Of a DNA stretch of 64,000 bases, positions 31,726 to 42,737 are shown piece by piece (within the stretch, counting starts at the first letter, position 1; every line of letters starts with the position of its first letter). Origin of the DNA: Roridomyces roridus (taxonomy: Eukaryota > Basidiomycota > Agaricomycetes > Agaricales > Mycenaceae); NCBI GenBank assembly GCA_029378245.1, contig JARKIF010000027.1:62001-126000 (forward strand), written 5' to 3'. The notes below the pieces were generated by a model that searched no databases, was not told the DNA's origin, and saw only the letters and a program-made list of their open reading frames with translations. Position numbers and translations under genes: made by a program.

Positions 31726-32093
31726 ATGGCACTCATCTCCAACTGTAGTGGAGTCACTCTTAGTGGCGGCACATACACCAATGTACACGGGAATCTGGTG
31801 AACATATTCAACGAAGGGCGAGGAACGAGGGGAGGTCGGCTTTCAGCTATCTCGAGTACCGGACGGTAGTCTCTGAAGCTTTCTTTTCCAGATTCTGCAG
31901 AGCTCGACGGAATCAAGGTGTGTATAGGTTTCCAGCTAATTGTGGAATCTCACTCAAACCGCAATAGATTCTTCGAGACAAGCAACTCAGTCTCACACTT
32001 GAGATAGAGAGTGGCCCGGGGTATCTTCGTGCGGATGAAATCAAGGGTCGAGTGGTAATCGTGAAGTTCATCGCAGGGCTAAGTGTGCCTGAG
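31726..32093 (+). pseudogene. Family copy H: leader and loop exons only
   Basis: Exon 1 (31726 to about 31834) encodes MALISNCSGVTLSGGTYTN and the VHGNLVNIF leader. A short exon follows, then an exon ending at 32093 with EIESGPGYLRADEIKGR and VVIVKF. No HLEAT exon, lower kinase-like exons, linker or PHD finger are found; paladin coding sequence begins about 110 bp further on. This is a 3'-truncated copy. The loop exon ends in a good GTGAGC donor, and the following sequence stays in frame with paladin after a possible 37-nt intron, so a fusion transcript is conceivable but unproven. Confidence 0.75.
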
Positions 32094-32205
32094 GTGAGCG
32101 ATACGTGCATCTATTTGCTCTCAAGTGTAGATCGCGAGCCAGACCTGGAATCGACCCATCACGCTCAATAGCCTCCGCAAGACGAGCGAGGACCACCATG
32201 TGTCC

Positions 32206-35200
32206 ATGCCGCCTTTGTTTCGCAACGCGGTGTTCAATCACCACCGGCTCTGCATTACTCAAGAGCCCCCGGAGGTGTCGGGTGATAGGGCCACGTCTCT
32301 CGACCTAATGGCACACCTCCGACGCTCTGAGGAATCCGTGGTCAAGTCCAGAACCGGCAGTGTGCTCTCGAGAGGTTTTATCCTCAAGACAGACTACTAT
32401 CCTTCAGGTGTCGTCTCCTGGGTCTTCAGTCTGCCGAAACTTATTTGCCGATTTAGGCCGTGCTCTTGATCTCGACCTAGACGTCCACGGCGCTCCCAAT
32501 TTTCGGGCTCCATCGGTCGGCGATCTGAATGTATTCGGCGTTGCTCAGCCGCGGACTCAGGGACTACGTGCCATATTGTCTGTTCTCCGATGCCGACCGG
32601 ACAGGCCAAATCCTACGCATGTCGTCTGGTTTTCTACTCGGGAGGAGCCAATTGGTGAGTCTAGTCAGATTCCACGACATTCGTCTGATCTTTCTAGTCT
32701 ACATCTCTGGACGGCCATTTGTGCTGCGCGATGCATCCCAGCCATCACAGATACTCTCGCTATCTGATCGCGCAGAGAATCTGGAAGCCATAGAACTCCG
32801 GTTGAAGAATGATATCCTCCAAGAGTCTCACAGGTGTGTCGTTCAAGAGTGTTCGTTTCACCAAGTATTCACAGCACCAGACATGGCGGTTTAATTTTGA
32901 CGCACAATGAAATGGGTACGTTCCAGTTATTTCTGTAGCTCAAATCTCACCATTTGTAGCCTCGGATAGTGGAGAGGGCGCTCTCCGGCCCACGTGGACC
33001 TTTGTCGACACCTCCAACGTCAAGACGTCTAAAGACCTTTGGGGCCAAATGAAGGAGGACGGTTGGAACGTTGATGTGCGTGTTCCACCTCAACATTCCG
33101 GCCCAGGTTTGACGCGCTTCTTAGTACTACCGCATCCCTATCGCGCCAGATAGGCCAATCGAAGACAACTACCTCGACGCATATCTCCGTGTCGTGAGAA
33201 ACACGGACCCGCTCCGGACGGCGCTCGTGTTCTCGTGCGGCATGGGCCAAGTGCGATCCACATTCGCGATGGTGGCTGCGTCGATTATTCGCCGCAAACA
33301 ACTCATCGTCCGCGGACTGCCTGATCCGTACGCCAGCAAGCGCTCGAGCGACTCGCCGACTCGGGAAACCGAGTCTCGAATAATGCAGCAAGCGAGCGCA
33401 CAGCAGGATTTGAGCAATTCCTGGGCGCGGCTGATGCGTCTCTTACAGCAATGTTGGTCTATTTTCTCGCTCAGTTGCGATCCTTGTTGAATTACGTCCA
33501 GTACTCCAGAACCAGAATTCTTCCGTTTTCCAGCTGGTCATGACGCATCCTGCGTTATTAGAGAGCCTTCGCAAGGCGTACCTGGGGAATTACGACGTGA
33601 TTCTCAGCTTGCTGAGCTGTCTCGATCATGGAGTGCAAGCAAAGAGACTCGTGGATCGGGTCGTCGACGCCAGTAAGTGAACTTGGCCAGCTGTTGACTT
33701 CATCTCATCTTTTGAATAGCTGACCAGGTGATCAACCTGCGAGAAGACATCCTTGTCAATTATTTGAAATATTCCATGACGAGCATGGACGAAGCGCAAC
33801 GTGAAGAAGCGCTGGACAGGGCCGTCAAGGCGATGGAGAAGTAGTGCGTGGGTTTCTAACGCACTTTCCCTGTTCATTTACATTATTGCCAGTTTCTTCG
33901 CGATTGCGTTTGCGTCGTTCGTCGACAGCGCTGACGATATTCCGTCGAGCTTTTCGGATTGGCTCAAGGTCGATTTTTGTTGGTTGGTTTGGATGTAATT
34001 AACTCCTCTTTAGGCTCGAACGGAGATTTGGAAGTACGAGTCTGGATTTTGAACAGGGCTAGTATTCTGACTGTGCATTCAGTCAGATTAAATTCCTGCG
34101 TAAGTCCTCCGGCTCACGATTAAACGTGTTTGCTCCCATCCACGACCTTTTGGCGCTGCTGAAAACCGACTGGGTCGATCGTGCTTTTGTTCTTGGAAAG
34201 AACAGCAGAGTTGGCGGTCAAGTTTTGGGAGACGAGTACTCCGCACATGTTTTCCAGGTGCGCTCCGCTCACGTATCGTACATGCTGATTAACACCCACC
34301 GTAGCACCGGAGTGGTCTCATCCTCCGTCAAGGCACCTTCCTCAAATCGGACCAATGGTTGCAACAGTCGCATCACGTGGATCACGGCGTACGGGGTGCG
34401 ATCAACTTCCGGCGCGTGCCCATGTCGAATATCTACGCGCTGGGGCAGCCGACGCTCGAGGCCATTGACGAGGTCATTTCGCGCATCAAGGACGCACATC
34501 CAAGTGCACAGCGGATTATTTGGATCACGTTAAGGGAGGAGCCCATTGTGTATATTAAGGGGGCACCATATTGTTTGCGACGGGAGGTGTTTTCTTTGAG
34601 GAATATGAAAGGTATGAGGCCATTAACTGGCGAGGGTGTGGTTCTGATTGAGGCAAGACTATGGTGGGATCTCTGCATCGCGCTTGGAGATTTTGGAGGA
34701 ACGGCTCCGCGACGACGTGGTATCCGAGTTGAAGACGTTTAGCGGGAGGTGCGCCATTCTTCCATCTGTTTGGACGTCACTCATTTGTTTAGACTTTTAC
34801 TTCACACGGAAGGGGATGACGGCACGATTATTCCAGTCTGGGAGGAGATCCAGAACGAAGTCGAGGACATTGTTGTTCTCAAGGACGTGATGGCCTCTCG
34901 CAGCGCCACGTCGGACGATTTGAAACTCGAGTACCACCGTATTCCGATGACAGCCGAGAAGCCGCCCGATTTCTTCCATTTGCAGAACCTCATGGACGTT
35001 GTGCTGGGCTCGTCGACTGACACGCCGATTGTGGTGAATTGCCAACTTGGTCGTGGGCGGAGCACGTTGGCCTCAGTCATTCTGTTGTTAATTCGGCAAT
35101 GGCACGACCCGGCCGTCTTTTCTAGCAAGTTGTCCTCGACTTCGCTGCCGCCCACGGTCAAGAGGCCGCATTCGTATCATATCATTAACAGTGAGTTTCC

Positions 35201-37400
35201 GTTGGCATCGGAACTTGTGTATACTCAAAACAGTCAGACCTTTTGCGAGTTTTTACGAAGGGTATTACTGTGAAGGGCAGCGTCGACGAAGCGATCGAGC
35301 GTGCATCTCTTGTTTACAACCTCATAGATGGCATTGAGGAGGCGCGTATGATGGCCCACCAGGCGACGGACGACAAGGACAAACGCAGGCATGCTATGAA
35401 AGGTGCATGCGTCGTCCTAGAGACTCCAATTTTTCAACTCAACGATCATCTAGGAATGCACCATTTGCACCGTTATTTTACGCTCGTCGTTTTCCAGGCG
35501 TACCTGCAATCGACCGAGCCCGACACGATGCGGTCGTTTGAGAGCATCGAGGCGTTCGTTTTGAGTCGACCGGGTCAGTGCGGCATAACTGTACAGCGCC
35601 GACTCCCACTTACGCCACCATTTAGTCATCAAGACCTTTGAAAACGAATTATCCGCCAACGGGTTAAATGCCCTCAAACCACTGGAGCTTGCTCGTGTGA
35701 CGGACGGTGTTGCAGATCCGGATGAAGTGAACCAAATTATCGTCAACCGTTGCGGGAGCATTCTGTCTGCGTCGACTATACTCAAGAACGATATGTTCTC
35801 CAACCTGCGGAAAATGATTCCTCCCGAGTGTGTTACACTGTTAGCTTTCACATTATTTATGATTTATTCACGCCGGCGTGTAGGCATATCGAGGGAGCGC
35901 CGAATTTCCGACAGCTTCCGCTCACTTTGCGGTCGTCGTCGTCTGGTACAGGTATCGGGCCGGGTGATCCCAAAACGGTCTGTGGCAGGTGTGCAAACGT
36001 CATCTTCGCACTCGAATTCAAAACTAAATGTTTTTGCCAGTGGTATGCCAACGGTCGAAGGGTAACATGGTTTCTCATCATTCATCCCTGGTTGCTGACT
36101 CGAGTGCGCAGGTTGCGACGGGCCTTGTTCAGATTGGACGCTGGGCCGTCGGGAAAGAACACGGTCTTTTGGACTTGTTTACGAGAGGAACCTGTGGTAT
36201 ACGTCGCGGGCAGCCCACATGTGCTTCGGCTTGCTGAGAATCCTCTCGAGAATGTCCAGTAAGTGAACACGCCTTTATCATTCAAATTTGATTTTATTCC
36301 ATGTCAAGGACCACTGGGGTGACCACGTCGATGGTCGAACAGATGGAGGAGGCATTCAAGAAGGACGTGCTTCGCGAGGTCAGAGAAAATGATGGACGAG
36401 TCTTGCTGCATGACGATCGCGAGGAACGTCCTGGATCGGTGACTATCGTGCCTATCTGCCAGTGGGCTACGGTCACGGAATCTGATATTCTGACACCGCG
36501 GGACGTTTTCACGTTGATGAAGAAGGAAGGATTCAAGGCGAGCGATTTTTCTGCTTGACAATGACTGCTAACATTATGCAGATTGACTATGGCCGAATAA
36601 CCATTGTAAGAGCTCAGATATTTCATTTCCTCGGACTAATTAACGTGACACAGACGAATGAACAAGCTCCGCTCCCTGATGCACTTTCCCATCTGTTTGA
36701 TCGTGTGCGTTTGGGGTTGACACAGGGCAGCGACTTTGTGTTCAACTGTCAGATGGGTCGCGGGAGAACGACTACGGCTATGGTAGCTGCGTGTTTGATT
36801 GCGACGACGCAGAATTGGGATGGGGGAGAGCCCCCCAAGTGGGAGGACGAGGAAATCACCTCGGATGACGACGGGCTCTCGGAGGAGAAGGCGTATCTGC
36901 AAGGTGCTTTACTCGGCTTTCGATGTCGAATTGGATTGAACTGACACACGAATTAGGAGGGTACAAGACCATCCTCCAGCTCGTTGGCGTGCTCTCCCAC
37001 GGGAAGCTAGCCAAGCGCCTCGCAGACCGAGTGATAGATGTGATGCAAGATGTTCAAAATCTCAGAAAAGCCATTTACGAGTACGTCCTTATAGTGTTTT
37101 CTAAATCTCTTGTCCTTGTTCATGTGTCAACAGCAACAAGCTGAAGGTTGCTGCTTGCGAAAAGGGCTCTGCAGAAGAACAGAAATTGCGCAACCTGACT
37201 GTGCATTACCTGTTCGTCTTTCGTCGCTTTTGATGGCTTTCCTGATCTTATTGTTCAGCTATCGCTACGGCTCGCTCATCGTGTTTGCCAACTATCTCAT
37301 CGAGCTTGAGGATAAGAAACAGCCTGGAGTAGCGTTTACCGATTGGCTCAAGAAGCACCGGGAGATTACAAAGATCCTGGGGAGACAGTCACTCGACTAG
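32206..37400 (+). CDS. Paladin-like triple phosphatase-domain protein
   Basis: A large gene of roughly twenty short exons. Three phosphatase-like repeats each have a CX5R P-loop: FSCGMGQVRST (about 33230), VVNCQLGRGRST (about 35035) and VFNCQMGRGRTT (about 36740). Other family blocks are KSRTGSVLSRGFILKTDYYP, DVHGAPNFRAP, VVWFSTREEP, ITLREEPIVYI and WTCLREEPVVYV (the REEP motif in all three repeats), and a C-terminal RYGSLIVFANYLIELE before the stop at 37400. This is the architecture of paladin/fungal inositol-hexakisphosphate-phosphatase-like proteins; the substrate here is unknown. All three catalytic cysteines are present. The start is uncertain: ATG at 32206 begins MPPLFRNAVFNHHRL, but the frame is open to 32131. 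It is probably a single-copy core gene flanked by the expanding family. Confidence 0.85.
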
Positions 37401-37664
37401 CTCTTAGTATATATACCATTCGTTGCAAATGTTTGGCTTCTTGTGTTGATTTTATCTGTCTGCGGTTAACCGTAGCAAGGGCCTTTGGTGAGGAGTCCCA
37501 GGAGAGGAAGTATTGTAGTGACCAGAGCAGCCCGAACAAGGTTTGAGCCAGGCCCAGCCTCCCAGGTGGCAGGGAGTGCACACAGGGAGTGGCAAGTCTT
37601 GGGCAAGTCTAAGTACTACTATTCAGAAATTGCCGCATCGACCACAACTTCAATGAAAGCGCGC
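37401..37664. other. Short spacer after paladin
   Basis: 3' flank of the paladin gene. No gene or repeat was identified. Confidence 0.4.
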
Positions 37665-37880
37665 AAAGAGATATCTCACGCTCCCAATTTTGGCCGTGAA
37701 TTCACACACCAGTCATCACGTGATTGTACCGTGGGTCGCGCCGCGGCCACGTGCCCGCTTGGCGCTCTTCTTCCGCTTAGCAGCTTCCCCCACTTTGGGC
37801 ACGGACCGTTCACAGCTCCTGGCTGGTTGGCTGGTGAACGACTGAAATTCTGCACATCTTCACCCACAAGTTTTCGGGAA
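37665..37880 (+). promoter_or_regulatory. Shared promoter module, stranded
   Basis: GAGATATCTCACGCTCCCAA, TTTTGGCC, ATCACGTGATTG, GCTCCTGGCTGG and ACTGAAATTCTGCACATC match the modules upstream of copies G and H. The next family coding exon is about 2 kb further (copy I), with an F-box pseudogene between. Either an insertion separated the module from its gene or a lost copy once followed it. Confidence 0.55.
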
Positions 37881-38333
37881 TCGGCTCGCCAGGAAGACGA
37901 CGCGGGGAGCGTAAGTAGGATCATCTAGGATGCCGTGAAGGTCGCAAGGAGTTTCGGGGCTTGTTATCAATGTTAAGGGGGAGAGTGTAATTTGGTCCGT
38001 AGACCGTCGGCCATCTGTCTTGGATCAATTTCTCGAGGGCAGTTGTTCGGCAGCTGCGTTGTGGATCAGGACCTGGGATCCAGAGCGCGAGTTGAGAATA
38101 GTGCTCGTAAGTGCGTGTAGGGAGCGGATATGCGTTGACCTATGAGGCGAGGTGGGCGAGATCGAGAATGCGTGGGCGGACGTTGGCCGAATGAACCGGT
38201 TTCTTGAGGGCCAACAAGTTGAGTCTACAGAAGTCAAAAACAAATTCACATAGTTGAACCCACAAACCACCTCCGAAGATATGCTATTCAGACACACTGG
38301 TACATATTACTTTTAACCTCCAGAGTCCAAAAT
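37881..38333. other. Spacer before the F-box pseudogene
   Basis: Non-coding; nothing recognisable beyond the 3' flank of the minus-strand F-box relic. Confidence 0.4.
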
Positions 38334-39738
38334 TTAAATTACTCGGGATAATATCCTAGTTGGACTGGAGTGAGACTCTGAGTAACCTCTGGTTGAATTG
38401 AAGTTGGTAAAAGACCACTTACCTGCTTGTTCAGCCGTCGAGGACCACCACTTCCAAACCAATATCCATCGAATCCCTTTCCCTCTCTGGAAAATTCCAC
38501 CCCCAAAGCTTGATACGGATGGTGGGTTTCCGATCAACAAGCAATTCCAAGACATTCAAGGCGTCGATATCCCCCGAATCTCCCCGAATAGTCAAAGTTC
38601 GAAGATGCGGGACAAGCCCCCCATTCTCCGAAAGCATTGCGAGTAAAACAGGGATGTGCATGAAGCCCGGAACGTCGGGGACGTCCAGACGCACAATGTC
38701 GTGAGCATACAGCGACTCCATGGTGTTGCATAACAATGGAAGGTAGCCTCCTTGTGACAAGCGTAGGTGCTTCAGATGGCCCCCGGGGAAATATCAGGGC
38801 CTCCAGCCCAACTAATTTCGAGCTTCTCGAGGTTTGGCAAAATCATTGCGCTCAACATGTTTTGCGTATAAGCACTGCTGCTGCCACCAATCTCCACCGA
38901 GTGGATTGGAGACTCCCTGGCGACAAGGTCGGGTCCGGAATCGAAGTCGAGAAGAGAAACGTGGGTGTCTTGCGACACAAGGGAAAGTATCCAGAGGATT
39001 TGCCGCAGGGTACATGTGCCGAGCTGCGACCATGGAAGTAGCAATTGTAGAGGTAACGGTCTTCGATGGAGATCCAAAGACAGATCCTCCAGAGCGGGGA
39101 GTGAATCAACAATGTTAACTTTGGTGCTGACCCACTGAGCCGGAACATCGAGGAAGATATCCATGACATCGAGTGTCCAGGGAGCCCAGAAACAAGTGGA
39201 GAGAGGCGCAGAACGCGCCCGCTCCAGCTGGATCTTCAAAGACGGCGTTAGGTTACCCCCTGTCCCCTTGAGTACAAAATTACGCCAGAGTTCTGGAGTA
39301 TCGCTCGCGACGGCACGCCATCGTTGGCAAACCCGCGCCAAAATCTAGACGTCGTTACGAAGGGGATCGAACGCAGCGTCGGGGTCTACGCAGCGAGAGA
39401 ATATCTCCGCCAAAAATCTCGTTGGGGATTCGACGCATTGCTGATACCATGCCCGTGTGGACATTGATAAATCTCTTCAGCTCTGCGCGTTGCGCTTTCA
39501 AGGTCGCAATTTCGGCCTCAACGCGGAGGAGATCCTCTTTGGCTCTTCGGATAAATTCGGAGATAATCGTATACTGAGAGTCTGAAGGCACGCCCGAATA
39601 AAGCTCGGGGAAAGGGCTCGATAGCGGCGCAGTTGAGACACAATGCAGAGAGTCGCAGGACGGTCTGTAAAAGATGAGCAAGTGTCTCTGGGAAAGGAAG
39701 CAGGATTTAAACCCACCGTGAGTCCATTCAAATTTCAA
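38334..39738 (-). pseudogene. F-box/LRR-type protein gene, decayed
   Basis: On the minus strand the N-terminal part has a coiled-coil LLRVEAEIATLKAQRAELKR typical of Agaricomycete F-box proteins, followed by RRIPNEIF, the F-box core. The frame then breaks at about 39400, and the F-box continues one frame over as EIFSRCVDPDAAFDPLRNDV. A TAG (39345-39347) follows where this family usually has tryptophan, then ARVCQRWRAVASDTPELW. A leucine-rich C-terminal region reaches about 38334. One frameshift plus one nonsense codon within 60 bases argue for a pseudogene; an unusual intron spanning both is the alternative. F-box proteins normally recruit substrates to SCF ubiquitin ligases. Confidence 0.65.
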
Positions 39739-39819
39739 AGCTCAAGCGCTCAACGCAAGCTCAAGGTGGATGGCAGGCTTGTCAATGTTTGGCGCCATCA
39801 ATCTGGTCACTCTTCGTCT

Positions 39820-42169
39820 TCGACTCCCTTCCATTGCCAAATAGCACCGGCCCGTACAACAACATCCAAGGCAACTTGAACATCTACCAAGGCGCGAAAC
39901 GACAACGAGAACAGGTCGGGCGTGGGGGTGAGTTTCCTCGTATCTATTGTCGAGGGAGAGGGCGCTGAATCATGGTGGCTCCAGATAACACGGAACATCT
40001 TGACTGGAGAGAACCGGCGCGCAAACGGATGCGAGAGGATGAGGAAGATGGACTTGAGGTTCGTGAAGATTCGCAGCACATAGATATGCACCGTCTGAAC
40101 GAATGGGGCAGATCATCCGACACCGGGACCTCAATCTCATCCACGAGATGTGCAGCGGCCCTGGCTATCTCTTCCACGCAGGCCAATACAAGGACAGAGC
40201 TGTTATAGTCAAGGTCTTCAACGCGGGGGCGAGGGCTCGTGAGGTGTGTGAATTCTCCAGTGCACACGTCTTCATCTGCTGATAAACCCAATATAGCACC
40301 TGGAGGCAACGGTCGCACTCTCGAAAGGGCTGCTGTGAGTATACCAGCCAAGTGGGAGGAACGCCATCTACATCTCTCCAGGCACCCCAATGTGCTGCGG
40401 ATTCGAGGGTCCTCCTCCCCGACTTCTTCAAGTCAATTCATAACGTATGAAGATGGTAATGCCCTTACTGTCCGTGCTTGGTCTGAGAATGATCGTATTG
40501 CCAGCTTATTGGAAAACCGCGGAAGGACCTCTTGCTGGGGCTCTCAGGGATGGTCTTGACAGAAGCGTCGTGTTGGGATTTAAGCTGGTGCGTAGCTTGG
40601 TCGCCTGATCCTCTCCATCTCACTCTGCGATAGGTCGCTGGGCTTTCCGTATGCGTCTCACTGCCCTTTCCGTTCCCTCTACTAAACTTCTCTCAGTCTG
40701 GAATCAACTATCTCAACGTACAGGATACATCTATTGTCCTGAGGGCTGAAGTGAGTGCCCTCCTTTGCGTGTGATCCCTTTGGTCTGACTTTCGGAAGGA
40801 CTTTGATGTATTCCTCGACGTGAACGACCGATTCCTGCTCAGCATCAATCCACCATCGAATGCGATGGTACCTACACACCGCGACAATTCAGGCTGGGCC
40901 TTACTCAATGCTCTCTGTCAGAAGGTGCGGGTCTTTCATGCCCTTCTGCTCGTTATCTGAACTCCTGTCAAGGTCTTCAGGTCCGCTAATCGTGTCTTAC
41001 ATGGTCGGTCTCTTTCCAATGCTCACAGCTCAGTTACTCACTAACCCGCCCCAGACGACGATATCGAGAGGACGCCCGTGGTTTTCAATCCCTCGTCCCT
41101 GCCAACGTGGGTGACTGGGTCCCCGCCTCTAGAACAGACCTCCGCCACTGTGGAAGAACAAGCTGACAAGGGCGTCTCCTCAGTCGCTCCCCGGCGGGAG
41201 TACGTCTGGCGAACGATGGAGACGCAGCAGTCCTTGGCTACCGTTGCTGCCCAGATTCATCGCGATCTCGACGTCAGACGGACGCCTATCCACAAACTCA
41301 CATGGACGAACGCGCAGAGCGCACATCGTTGTCCCGGTTATGTTCGCGAAGAGATCACGCTGACGACCAGGACGGCGGATAGTGCGGTGGTATCGCACGA
41401 TTCGCCGGATCCGCAAGAAGTGTGCCCCGTATGTCATGAAGTTGTTATCGTGGCTGCGGTGGATTTCTTTCGATGTGTTTGTGGGGATTCGGGTAAGCAC
41501 CATGGCCCGTAGCTGTTTCCCATACTTTTGCTTATCATACCCTTTTTCAGATCCGGGCTGGCTAATCACGTCCAAGTGTTCAATGTGTGGTGCATTAAGC
41601 CATAACGTCTGTCTTGCGGGTGCGAGCTTATCCCTGGACCTGTGTCACCTTTGCGTCAAAAAGCTGCCTAGCCCGCCGCCGCTGTTTATAGAGCCTAATG
41701 CAGACGTATCGGATCCATCTCAGTATGGCAACTACGACGAACCTCAAGACATGGAGGTGGATGACCCTGAACCCCTGTATGCATCTCTTTCATCCTGGAA
41801 ATACACAAAAAATACACAAAACTTACATTTCATGTTAGTTACGAGCTTGCTGCTGAGCCAGTTCCTGATTCACCATCCCGAAGCCTTGTTGAGACTGAAG
41901 ATTACGACTGGGCTTGGCGGGCCCCCGAACCGCGCCATTCCCCGTGGATTGTACCTCGTTCCTTCTCCTACCCACCTCCAGGACACCCGATAACCAATTT
42001 ATCCCCATATGTCCCTTACACTACGTGCATCGGTGGCTCTTATCTCATTCAGTCGCCGCATTGGAGCCCGGAGAATGCAGCCATTGCCAGCCTTGACCCG
42101 ACACCCGAGGTTCGGTATGCGGTGTTGCCCTCATTTAGTCCGCCTTCGTTGCCGCATGCTAGTCTATAG
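39820..42169 (+). CDS. Family copy I: pseudokinase-PHD protein, start codon lost
   Basis: The leader exon is eroded. Copy K's ATGGCCTTCATCGCC is replaced by TTCCATTGCC and about 20 bases are missing before TACAACAACATCCAAGG, so no family-type start codon remains; the gene may be dead at the 5' end. The rest is intact: EMCSGPGYLFHAGQYKD, AVIVKVFNAG, HPNVLRIRGSSSPTS, micro-exon 40634-40648, FDVFLDVNDRFLLSINP, VAPRREYVWRTM, and a PHD-type finger (CPVCHE, CVC, CSMC, LSHNVC, CHLC) in which the aromatic residue before the histidine is Leu rather than Trp. A 62-nt intron (41777-41838) leads to an acidic, proline- and tyrosine-rich tail (VETEDYDWAWRAPEP) ending at the TAG at 42167-42169. The tail is unlike the other copies. 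Confidence 0.62.
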
Positions 42170-42737
42170 CGTTTGGGCTGGCTCACGTGGCTGACATGGA
42201 CTTGGGGAGCGAGGGCTTATTTCCGACAAGGGCGGGCTTGACTCTGTGGACGCTCCGCTTTCGTCCTTCGTTGGTCTTTATGCCCTGGCGTCCCCTCATT
42301 AGCCCTTCCATGGGCTTTCTCGTCGGATTACTCTTCCGCCGGTGGAGGTGGAGCTGCGCGGCAGGAATGTGGTCGGGCTTGGATCACTCCGCGACGGTGC
42401 GATTCCACTGATCCAGAGCGGGTGGTAGCACTGCCGTACGAATCCTTCGTAAATACTGATACCCTTCCTACTACTGGCTCTTGTGTTGTACGTACGCTGA
42501 ATATTGAATCCTCATGACACGGAGCGCATCACTGCATCAAAAGTCGGGATGCCACTCCTACCTGCCCCTCCATGCCGACAGACGCGTCACTGGCTCTTTG
42601 CGCCGCATCTCGTCCACCCTACGGATACCCAATAGCAGCCCGAATGGAACTTGTACAGCTCTTGGTGCTTGATGGACAACCACAGCCCGCGCCTGTTCTC
42701 AAGACCTGACATCTACGCTTCCTAAGCATTTACTTAG
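42170..42737 (+). promoter_or_regulatory. 5' flank of family copy J
   Basis: Non-coding stretch between the copy I stop and the copy J start. No gene was seen, and the shared GATATC-type promoter module is not present here. Confidence 0.4.

Noticed and set aside
41839..41993. Copy I ending at 41993 by simple read-through
   Set aside because: A 62-nt intron at 41777-41838 with good donor and acceptor gives a longer, protein-like acidic tail ending at 42169.
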